A stretch of 64,000 nucleotides of DNA from Clostridiales bacterium (GTDB lineage: Bacteria > Bacillota > Clostridia > Christensenellales > UBA1242). A program made the position numbers and the translations under genes. The first letter of the stretch is position 1; the number at the start of each line of letters is the position of its first letter. Location of the stretch: positions 1-64,000 of the forward strand of contig DPGI01000005.1 in NCBI GenBank assembly GCA_003522085.1, given 5' to 3'. Below, piece after piece: positions 57,564 to 64,000 of the stretch. Below the pieces are notes generated by a model. It did no database searches, was not told the origin of the DNA, and saw only the letters and a program-made list of their open reading frames with translations.

Positions 57564-59042
57564 ATGGAAAAAGTTGCTTTAATAGAGCTTGCTGAAAATT
57601 CAACAAAGTTGTCAATTTACATGACACAAAACGGAAGAAGCAAACTTATCAGAACAGAAAGTGACAAGGCAAACATTTCAAAAGATATTGAAGAAGAAAA
57701 GTTGCTTCGTCCAAAAACAATTTCAGACACTGTAAACATCTTAAAAATTTACAGAAACATAATTGAAGAAAATGACGTTAAAAAGATTATTGCCGTTGCA
57801 AATGACATCTTGATGCAAGCCCGCAATCAACGTGGTTTTTTTGAAGAAATCTACAACAACACTGGCATGAGTTTTACATTTGTGACCGAAGAAGATTTTG
57901 TTAAAAACATCTACACATCATCATGCAACAAAATTGACAGTTCAAAAGGCACAATCGTTTATGTTGGCTCACATTCAACATACTTGATTAAATACAATCG
58001 TCGCACAACTTTGGGCTATGATTGCATACCTGTTGGTTATGAAACAATAACAAAATTCGGCAGCGATTTTGATTCAATGAAATCAGCATTTGCTGAAAAA
58101 CTTGTTCTCAAAAATGTGTCGCTTGACGATGAAGAATTTGTGCTTGGCGAGGGTGTTCCTTTTGTAAATCTTGGCAGAATAGCAAAGAAAATCGACCACT
58201 ATCCAATCGAAATCGACAACAACTATCCAGTGTCACATTCGCTTGAAAAAAAGGTAGTCGAATTTGTAAAAGGGCTTGACCTTGAAAAGGTTACCAAAGT
58301 TAAAGGCCTTGTTGAAGACCGCACAGACATTTTGATTTCAGGATTTGCAATCGTAAGTGCAATCTATGACAAACTTAAAATCAAAGAAACAACAATCGCA
58401 ACAGCATCAGTTAGGGACGGAATTATAACAAATTCATTTGCCGCTGACATTCAAGAACGTTTTTCAGATCTTTTGGCATCATCATTTGATTCAATTCACG
58501 AATTCATCAAAGACGACAATTCAGTCAACATCCGCGTTGCAAACATGGCAGGCATTTTGTTTAAACAACTCAAAGTTATGCACAAACTTCCACGTGCATA
58601 TGTAAAGCCAATGCGTGTTGCCGCTTATATGTTTGACAGCGGAAAGCAAATCAGTTTTGACGACTATGAAAAACATGGTTTTTACGCAATTTTAAATTCA
58701 GGACTTTGCGGAGTAAGCCAAAAAGACTTGCTTTTAGGCGCATTCATATGCCAATGCCAAACAGCAGACAATTTCAATCTGTCACAATGGATGAAATATA
58801 AAGACATTTTAAACGACGAAGACTTAAACGCTGTTAGAAAACTGGGAGTTATCGTAAAACTTGCCGTAGCGCTAAACAGTTCAAAACAACCTGTGGTTAC
58901 AGACATCGTCTGTGACATACTTGGCGATTCAATCATCATGAAAACAATCGTAAATTCAGACCCAAGCTATGAAATTATGCAGGGAATGAAAGTAGCACGC
59001 GACTATCGCAAATACTTTAAAAAGAATCTTCAAATCATCTAA
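57564..59042 (+). CDS. Ppx/GppA-like phosphatase with degenerate motifs
   Basis: 492 residues in the length and order of Ppx/GppA proteins: an N-terminal ASKHA ATPase-like domain and a C-terminal HD-like helical domain. The usual first phosphate loop (IDIGSNS) reads LIELAENSTKL, and the second (DIGGGS) reads YVGSHSTYLI, so the catalytic Gly and acidic residues are partly lost. It could be a pseudo-enzyme or ligand sensor. SD AAGGGG. It lies before an actin-like gene. Confidence 0.72.
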   Translation: MEKVALIELAENSTKLSIYMTQNGRSKLIRTESDKANISKDIEEEKLLRPKTISDTVNILKIYRNIIEENDVKKIIAVANDILMQARNQRGFFEEIYNNTGMSFTFVTEEDFVKNIYTSSCNKIDSSKGTIVYVGSHSTYLIKYNRRTTLGYDCIPVGYETITKFGSDFDSMKSAFAEKLVLKNVSLDDEEFVLGEGVPFVNLGRIAKKIDHYPIEIDNNYPVSHSLEKKVVEFVKGLDLEKVTKVKGLVEDRTDILISGFAIVSAIYDKLKIKETTIATASVRDGIITNSFAADIQERFSDLLASSFDSIHEFIKDDNSVNIRVANMAGILFKQLKVMHKLPRAYVKPMRVAAYMFDSGKQISFDDYEKHGFYAILNSGLCGVSQKDLLLGAFICQCQTADNFNLSQWMKYKDILNDEDLNAVRKLGVIVKLAVALNSSKQPVVTDIVCDILGDSIIMKTIVNSDPSYEIMQGMKVARDYRKYFKKNLQII

Positions 59043-59090
59043 AAAAGTATTACAAAACGCGAAAAAATCGCAAACAACGGAGGCTTTTGT

Positions 59091-60083
59091 ATGCATTATA
59101 ACTATGCAATCGAAATCGGCGGTTCATTCACCACCATTTATGCAAGAAATCAAGGTTTTGTATTAAAAGAACCTACTTTAATCGCGGTTGAAACCAATGC
59201 GGAAGGCTATCACGTTAAAGCAACCGGAACAGAAGCCAAAAAATTGGTATGGAAAACACTTGACGAAGTTGAAGTATTCAATCCAATATCAAATGGCGTT
59301 ATTGAAAATTTTGAATATGCACAAGTGCTCATTTCAACATTTTTAAAGAAAATCAAATACAAAAAATCATCAAACATCTTGGTTTTAGTTCCTTGCGGAT
59401 TAAAAAACGAAGAAAAAGAAGCCTATTACACACTTTTTGAAAAATTTGGATTCAACGAAATCAGCCTTGTTCCATCAGTGCTTTGCGCATTAATCGGTCA
59501 GGGAGTAAATGTGCTTTCACCAAAAGCAAACATGATCGTTGACATCGGTGGAGCAACAACCGACATTGCGGTAGTCAACTTGGGCTCAATCTTGAAAGGC
59601 GTTACGCTTGGTCTTGGCGGAAAAGCAATGGACATCGCAGTTTCAAATGCACTTGCAATGGCAAAAGATGGAATTATGATTGGCCTGCCAACAGCAGAGC
59701 GAGTAAAAAATGAAATCGGCAGCCTTTATGCCAATGACACTTTAAATATGGAAGTTATGGGGCTTGACACAGCAACCAACACTCCAAAAACAAAAATAAT
59801 CTTTTCAAAAGACGTAAAGCATGTGTTTGAAGCGTTCTTAGACGAAATTATTCGCACAATCAACGTTACAATCAACACTCTTCCACCTGAAATATCAGCC
59901 GACATCATCAAAAATGGCGTAATCTTCACAGGCGGAGTAAGCCAACTTACTGGTCTTGATGATTATTTAAAACGCAACATTTCATATCCTTACACAATCA
60001 GCGAAGATGCCGAAAATGCAGCAATGATTGGCGCTGGAAAACTGCTGAGTGACGAAGCGTTGCTTGCAAAAGTTTTAGGATAA
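59091..60083 (+). CDS. MreB-like bacterial actin
   Basis: 330 residues. Actin-fold motifs: IEIGGSFTTIYARNQGFVLKEPTLIAVE (phosphate 1), NPISNGVIENFE, VDIGGATTDIAVV (phosphate 2), GLGGKAMD, and FTGGVSQLTGL (adenosine). It differs from canonical MreB in DLGTAN being IEIGGS and in GRTPG-type sites, so it is an MreB/Mbl paralogue. It lies between a Ppx-like gene and minD, i.e. in a shape/division neighbourhood. SD CGGAGG. Confidence 0.87.
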   Translation: MHYNYAIEIGGSFTTIYARNQGFVLKEPTLIAVETNAEGYHVKATGTEAKKLVWKTLDEVEVFNPISNGVIENFEYAQVLISTFLKKIKYKKSSNILVLVPCGLKNEEKEAYYTLFEKFGFNEISLVPSVLCALIGQGVNVLSPKANMIVDIGGATTDIAVVNLGSILKGVTLGLGGKAMDIAVSNALAMAKDGIMIGLPTAERVKNEIGSLYANDTLNMEVMGLDTATNTPKTKIIFSKDVKHVFEAFLDEIIRTINVTINTLPPEISADIIKNGVIFTGGVSQLTGLDDYLKRNISYPYTISEDAENAAMIGAGKLLSDEALLAKVLG

Positions 60084-60104
60084 AAAATAAACAATAAATG
60101 CGAC

Positions 60105-60146
60105 AAGAAAGAAAAATATACAACAAAATTTTTCTTTCTTTTTTTA
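60105..60146 (+). terminator. Terminator after the MreB-like gene
   Basis: A perfect 13-bp stem AAGAAAGAAAAAT / ATTTTTCTTTCTT with a 10-nt loop followed by T6; unusually A+T-rich stem. Confidence 0.75.
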
Positions 60147-60185
60147 TGCCTTCTTGCTAAAATTTACACAAAAGAAGGAGAGAAT

Positions 60186-60977
60186 ATGGCAAGAAAAATT
60201 GTTCTCACAAGTGGCAAAGGCGGAGTTGGCAAAACGACCATATGTGCAAATCTTGGTGTCAACCTTGCAAGCCTAGGGTTTCGAACAGTGCTCGTCGATG
60301 TCGACATGGGACTAAACAATCTTGACGTTGTTATGGGGCTTGAAAAGCAAGTTGTGTTTGACATCACTGACGTAATTTCTGGCAAGTGCCGAGCCAAGCA
60401 AGCGCTTGTCGAAGACGCACGTTTTCCAAATCTTTTTTTGCTCCCATCGTCGCATTACAGCGGCAGGTCGCACATTTTAGGTGAGCACATAAAAAGCGTT
60501 CTAAATATGCTTGACTCGTCGTTTGATTACATTTTGATTGATTGCCCGGCGGGGGTCGACGAAGGCTTTCACCGCGCCGTGTTTTCAGCAAACGAAGCAA
60601 TCGTTGTCGTGACCCCGCATCTTTCAAGTTTGCGTGATGCAAACAAAGTGCTTGGGCTGCTAAATGAATACGACCTTACAAGCAAAGGACTGGTGATAAA
60701 TCGTATGCGTGGCGACCTTCTAGCCAGCGGTGAAATGTTGCGCGTCGAAGACGTTGTGCGCGCACTTCACATTCCGCTTTTGGGAGTCATTCCAGAAGAC
60801 GACGCCATATCCAGCGCATGCTCAGTTGGCGGCTATTTAAACTCGGTTGAGTCTGCTCGCGCCTTCACTTTACTTTGCGAAAACATACACAACGGCACCA
60901 AAAAAATTTATGATTGTGAAATGAAATATCGAGGCTTTATGGGCTTTGTCCGCCGCAACATAAAAAGGAGAGTGTGA
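60186..60977 (+). CDS. minD: Septum-site determining ATPase MinD
   Basis: 263 residues. Deviant Walker A GKGGVGKTT (10-18), VDVDMGLNNLDVVMGLE, and DYILIDCPAGVDEGF. The C-terminus KYRGFMGFVRRNIKRRV is an amphipathic membrane-targeting helix. It positions the division septum. SD AAGGAG. Stop overlaps the next start (TGATG). No minC is beside it. Confidence 0.95.
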   Translation: MARKIVLTSGKGGVGKTTICANLGVNLASLGFRTVLVDVDMGLNNLDVVMGLEKQVVFDITDVISGKCRAKQALVEDARFPNLFLLPSSHYSGRSHILGEHIKSVLNMLDSSFDYILIDCPAGVDEGFHRAVFSANEAIVVVTPHLSSLRDANKVLGLLNEYDLTSKGLVINRMRGDLLASGEMLRVEDVVRALHIPLLGVIPEDDAISSACSVGGYLNSVESARAFTLLCENIHNGTKKIYDCEMKYRGFMGFVRRNIKRRV

Positions 60978-61198
60978 TGAATTTAGAAAGCAAAATTATG
61001 GACGGGCAAATGTATGTAAGCGACGAAATGTTGTCGCTTTTAGAAAGCGAAATTTCCCGTGTTGTAAAAACTTTTTTAACGCTTTCGTCGCCCGTAAAAG
61101 TGCGCTTTAAAAAAGAAGGGAACGAATTGATTTTTATGACAAGTTTTTCATCAAATCGAGTTCGCCCACTCGGTTTTGTTCCGCGCCAATTTTTATAG
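60977..61198 (+). CDS. Divergent MinE-like protein
   Basis: 73 residues, started at the ATG that overlaps the minD stop, with AAAGGAG upstream. VSDEMLSLLESEISRVVKTFLTL then PVKVRFKKEGNELIF aligns by eye with the MinE C-terminal dimerisation domain (helix 'L-x-x-L-x-x-E-I-x-x-V-I-x-K-Y' followed by 'V-x-V-x-L-x-x-x-x-x-x-x-L'). The N-terminal MinD-stimulating segment (A-K-x-R-L-x-x-I/V) is missing or unrecognisable. The position after minD is the usual minE place. Confidence 0.6.
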   Translation: MNLESKIMDGQMYVSDEMLSLLESEISRVVKTFLTLSSPVKVRFKKEGNELIFMTSFSSNRVRPLGFVPRQFL

Positions 61199-61216
61199 AA
61201 AAAATTAAAAATTAAC

Positions 61217-61248
61217 AAAAAAATCGGAAAAAATCCGATTTTTTTTAA
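61217..61248. terminator. Terminator after minDE / before degV
   Basis: AAAAAATCGGA / TCCGATTTTTT, with an AAAAA loop, between convergent units. Confidence 0.85.
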
Positions 61249-61285
61249 AAATTTAAGCAGTTTTTATTAAATTATCACTAATATT

Positions 61286-62125
61286 TTAGTCTTTTGCAAA
61301 ATAAACAATTCCATAGCAGTTTGGCCCAACGTGCGAGCCCACAACATAACTGATGTCAAAAATTTCTTGTTTTTTAGGGTCAAGTGAAAGTGGAGTTGCA
61401 CACTTTTCAACAAAGTTTTCAACAAGTTTTCTGCAGTCAGAATTTCCAAAATAAACAGGGTAATTTTCGTCTCTATCTTTTGCCTTGTTAATCATATAAA
61501 GGTGTGCCTTTGCTTCGCCCATAACCTTGGCTTCGTTGGTCACTTTTCCGCCTGTAAGTGAAATGATAGGTTTGATGTTAAGCATGCTTCCAACGATTTG
61601 GCTTGTTGCTGAAAGTCTGCCGCTTGCACGCAAATATTTAAGGTCGCCAATAACAGCATAAAGTTTAACTTTTCTGATGAGTTCGTCAAGTTTTGCAATG
61701 ACGTGTTCAAGAGTGTCGTCCTTTTCAATAAACTTTAAAAGTTCGGCAATCACAGCACCGTGTGCCCATGTTGCAACACCCGATTGACGATAGGTGACGT
61801 TTTGCATTTTAAGTGCTTGAACAGCGCCTTCAACCTGATGAATTGTTGCAGTCATTTCAGACGAAATTGTTACAACGATTACATGATATTCAGGGTCGTT
61901 TACATAAGGCGACAAAAGTTCTTCAAACAAATATTGGTTTGGCATAGACGTCTTAGGAATGATTCCCGTTTCACGCACTTTTTTATAGAAAGTGGCCGAA
62001 TCAAGACCTTCTGGATAAAGTTCGTCTCCAAATCTAACTTCAATTGGAACAACGATAATCCCATATTTGTCAACATATTCTTTTGGAATATCACATGATG
62101 CATCAACAACGATTTTGTATTTCAT
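61286..62125 (-). CDS. DegV family fatty-acid-binding protein
   Basis: 279 residues. N-terminal VVDASCDIPKEYV and KTSMPNQYLFEELLSPY match the DegV landmarks (usually D-S-x-x-D-L and T-S-Q-P), as do TISSEMTATIHQ and GDLKYLRASGRLS. FakB-like members bind acyl chains for the fatty-acid kinase FakA. SD AAAGGAG. Single gene. Confidence 0.92.
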   Translation of the reverse strand: MKYKIVVDASCDIPKEYVDKYGIIVVPIEVRFGDELYPEGLDSATFYKKVRETGIIPKTSMPNQYLFEELLSPYVNDPEYHVIVVTISSEMTATIHQVEGAVQALKMQNVTYRQSGVATWAHGAVIAELLKFIEKDDTLEHVIAKLDELIRKVKLYAVIGDLKYLRASGRLSATSQIVGSMLNIKPIISLTGGKVTNEAKVMGEAKAHLYMINKAKDRDENYPVYFGNSDCRKLVENFVEKCATPLSLDPKKQEIFDISYVVGSHVGPNCYGIVYFAKD

Positions 62126-62234
62126 AGTTTCTCCTTTGTGATAGACAAATTATACACAATTTTTAAAAATTTTCCAAATAAATCAGGCATAACAAATTAA
62201 AAACATATGACATATATTTTTGTAAGAGGTGGCA

Positions 62235-62918
62235 ATGGGAAATGACGCTAAATTTTTTGCAAGTGAAAATTTTACCAATATGCTTTCGCGCGAAAAAGCT
62301 ACGTTGTGGCAAACAGACTATCAAAAAAATTCGCAACTTTTTTATGGTGGCGAAATCGAACAAGCCACCCGCCTGTTAAACCTGCTCAGTTTTGCAAGAG
62401 ACATCAAAAGTGCGGGTGAGATAAACTATCTAAAATCACTGCTAGAGTTAAGCAATTTAAACCTTGACCGCTATCTAACGCCTCAGCAAAAAACCGAGTT
62501 AAATGATGCGCTTGCAACTTTTCAAAACTTTTTAGATTTTACAATGCAAGAGGCTCAGCCACCATCGCCGGCGGCGAAGAATACCCTAGATGATTATGTC
62601 ACTATGTTTCAGCGCAAAGAAAACCAAAATGTGATTTTGCTGCTTTATGACAATCGTTTGATAGAAGGTCAGTGCAGTTTTATTCCTGACCATAAATTCA
62701 ACGTCTATCACGCACTAAAGGTCGGCGGCAGCGTCTATCAGTTTATGGAAATAAAAGCCATTTATGTTATCGGTCCAATCGAAAAGCGGTTGGTTTATTA
62801 CAACGATTATCTAAACAAGTTGCCACCGCGTCAGGCGTTTTGCAAAAAGTTTGGCGAACTTATAGAAATCGAAATGAAACAAGAGATTCGAGCAATCGAA
62901 CGCAACAAGCATTTTTAA
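62235..62918 (+). CDS. Unrecognised 227-aa cytoplasmic protein
   Basis: A helical first half (about 1-110), a Pro-rich hinge (QPPSPAAKNT), then a compact beta-rich part (NQNVILLLYDNRLIEGQCSFIPDHKFNVYHALKVGG). No signal peptide, no family recognised. ATG 62235 with SD AAGAGG is preferred to the GTG six bases earlier. It sits alone between degV and the collagen-like gene. Confidence 0.68.
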   Translation: MGNDAKFFASENFTNMLSREKATLWQTDYQKNSQLFYGGEIEQATRLLNLLSFARDIKSAGEINYLKSLLELSNLNLDRYLTPQQKTELNDALATFQNFLDFTMQEAQPPSPAAKNTLDDYVTMFQRKENQNVILLLYDNRLIEGQCSFIPDHKFNVYHALKVGGSVYQFMEIKAIYVIGPIEKRLVYYNDYLNKLPPRQAFCKKFGELIEIEMKQEIRAIERNKHF

Positions 62919-63008
62919 TCTATTTTTGCTTTAACGTGTTTTTGCACAAAGTCAAAAACAAAAAAATATATTAATAAAGGGGAAGAATTAGTTTTACAAG
63001 GAGTAAAC

Positions 63009-63704
63009 ATGCCATTTAATTATAATTCAACTTTTTGCTGTTGTGGAAGAAATCAAATTAGACCTATAATCAACACAAATCCCACTATTGTGGTTGGTCC
63101 AACGGGAGCGCAAGGTCCGATTGGCCCACAAGGTATACAAGGTCCAGTAGGCCCAGCAGGTCCAGTAGGAGCAACGGGTCCACAAGGCCCAGTAGGAGCA
63201 ACGGGTCCACAAGGACCAGTAGGAGCAACGGGCCCACAAGGCGCACAAGGCCCAGCAGGACCAGTAGGAGCGACAGGACCACAAGGGCCACAAGGTCCAA
63301 CAGGTCCAGCGCTAAACGAAAATGCTACAATTTATAATGCAGCATCGCAGTCGCTGACAAGTGGAACAGCCGTTTCGTTGCCAACAGTTTTAACAAACAA
63401 TTCGCTTACGACAACCACTGCAAACACAATTACAGTGCCTTCTGCAGGAGCATATCAAATTTCTTATACTACTTCCGTTGCCACAGGAGCAGTGTCTGGC
63501 GACAATGTTGCGATTGCGGTAAATGGGGTTGTTCAAACTCCAACTCAAAGATCGCTTTCGACAACACAGGGCGTTAGTGCAACTTATGTATTAAACCTTT
63601 CTGCAAACGATGCAATCACAATCGTTCCAACAGTTACTGGCGCCACAACGCTGACGAACACAGGCGAACCTAGTGCGACATTGACAGTTATACGCGTTGG
63701 TTAA
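63009..63704 (+). CDS. Collagen-like spore-surface (BclA-type) protein
   Basis: 231 residues. An N-terminal domain with FCCCGRNQIRP and NTNPTIVVGPTG, then about 23 G-x-y triplets (GPQGPVGATGPQGPVGATG type; residues about 30-100), then a beta-sandwich C-terminal domain of about 125 residues (YNAASQSLTSGTAVSLP...ITVPSAGAYQISYTT) like the BclA/TNF-like trimer head. Exosporium glycoproteins of spore formers look like this. SD AAGGAG. Followed by a terminator. Confidence 0.88.
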   Translation: MPFNYNSTFCCCGRNQIRPIINTNPTIVVGPTGAQGPIGPQGIQGPVGPAGPVGATGPQGPVGATGPQGPVGATGPQGAQGPAGPVGATGPQGPQGPTGPALNENATIYNAASQSLTSGTAVSLPTVLTNNSLTTTTANTITVPSAGAYQISYTTSVATGAVSGDNVAIAVNGVVQTPTQRSLSTTQGVSATYVLNLSANDAITIVPTVTGATTLTNTGEPSATLTVIRVG

Positions 63705-63710
63705 AAAATA

Positions 63711-63748
63711 AAAAAAGAAAACGAGCAGATTTATGCTCGTTTTTTATT
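63711..63748 (+). terminator. Terminator of the collagen-like gene
   Basis: AAAACGAGCA / TGCTCGTTTT with a 6-nt loop, then TTATT. Confidence 0.85.
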
Positions 63749-63840
63749 GTTTAAGCATATATAATCATTTGCGGACGGCGAAAGAGAAGAAAAAATTAAA
63801 ATTTATAATTTTAAAAGGTTGAAATTGTAAGTAAAAACAT

Positions 63841-63869
63841 TTCACATTTTCAATTTTTTATTTTATAAT
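63841..63869 (+). promoter_or_regulatory. Promoter of the last ABC gene
   Basis: TTCACA (63841-63846), 17 bp, TATAAT (63864-63869), then AAGGAG and the GTG at 63901. Confidence 0.7.
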
Positions 63870-63900
63870 TAAAGTGTAAGTATAGATAAGGAGAATACGT

Positions 63901-64000
63901 GTGGACAGCATAATCGAAGTTGACAACCTAACAAAAGACTACGGTTTTGGCCGCGGCGTTTTTGACGTTTCATTTAAAGTAGGCAAAGGCGAAGTCTTTG
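63901..64000 (+). CDS. ABC transporter ATP-binding protein, 5' fragment
   Basis: 33 residues before the window ends: starts with GTG and reads IIEVDNLTKDYGFGRGVFDVSF, the typical first strands before Walker A of an ABC ATPase. SD AAGGAG 6 nt upstream. The subtype cannot be judged. Confidence 0.8.
   Translation, partial: MDSIIEVDNLTKDYGFGRGVFDVSFKVGKGEVF

Noticed and set aside
63027..63300. Leu/Val- or Trp/Cys-rich minus-strand frames opposite the collagen-like gene
   Set aside because: Produced by the Gly-x-y codon repeats of the plus-strand gene; no start signals.
63100..63310. Short repeats resembling a repeat array (GGTCCAGTAGGAGCAACG type)
   Set aside because: In-frame collagen triplets without unique spacers, so not a CRISPR array. 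No CRISPR or cas gene is seen anywhere in the window.

Overview
The window looks like a chromosome segment of a low-GC, anaerobic, Gram-positive bacterium of the Clostridia type. The evidence is a fused pyruvate:ferredoxin oxidoreductase, a small 2[4Fe-4S] ferredoxin, AGGAG-type ribosome binding sites, sigma-A promoters with 17-bp spacers, U-tailed hairpin terminators, and RNase J. Spore-related genes are also present: the rpsT/gpr divergent pair, a PdaB-like deacetylase and an exosporium-type collagen-like protein. The species cannot be named from sequence alone; an uncultured gut or anaerobic-digester Firmicute is my guess. No rRNA or CRISPR array is seen.

Layout. 0-11 kb: PFOR (minus), truA-alaS (AlaRS lacks its C-terminal domain), a DUF4097-like anchored protein, and a YhaO/YhaN-like nuclease/ATPase pair followed by a repeat protein. 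10.8-11.6 kb: tRNA-Gly, tRNA-Cys and tRNA-Leu, preceded by a structured leader RNA and followed by a 195-bp-period tandem duplication. 11.7-14.8 kb: a phosphodiesterase, a gene remnant, and an AbrB regulator with an ABC-2 exporter. 14.9-16.2 kb: asnA with a two-stage leader. 16.4-21.6 kb: tRNA-Arg, a HAD phosphatase, lipoprotein, a split exported protein, a YkvI-like membrane protein and a TauT/SsuBC-type importer without a binding protein. 21.6-29.1 kb: a compact phage head-and-holin cassette with no terminase large subunit, integrase or endolysin. 29.1-38.5 kb: rpsT, gpr, murI, groESL, a degenerate ABC ATPase, a subtilase and murG. 38.6-52.4 kb: a type II topoisomerase pair, pdaB-like, tandem-OB ssb, gpmI, greA, rnj, trmR-like methyltransferase, PAP2, tsaE and tsaB. 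52.5-64 kb: a Zn-ribbon/acidic protein, a 1068-residue surface protein, TSUP halves, ferredoxin, a Ppx-like protein, an MreB-like actin, minD with a divergent minE, degV, a collagen-like protein and the start of an ABC ATPase.

The strongest unusual signal is upstream of asnA (asparagine synthetase A, minus strand). A consensus promoter is followed by a 22-codon leader peptide with seven Asn codons and then an intrinsic terminator. Next comes a second 24-codon leader peptide with an Asn-Asn-Asn run. The end of that leader lies in an 11-bp stem arm whose partner can instead pair with the asnA Shine-Dalgarno sequence. This reads as transcriptional attenuation followed by Erm-type translational attenuation, both sensing asparaginyl-tRNA.

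Other notable signals: (i) four genes whose start codon lies exactly 6 nt after a -10 box with a -35 box 17 bp further upstream, implying leaderless mRNAs; (ii) an intact phage capsid/portal/holin operon under a sigma-A promoter and closed by a terminator, which might be a domesticated particle; (iii) a small gene after minD that aligns with the MinE C-terminal domain; (iv) a terminator whose 3' arm is also the ribosome binding site of the next gene. All functions are read from motifs by eye; no database search was run.
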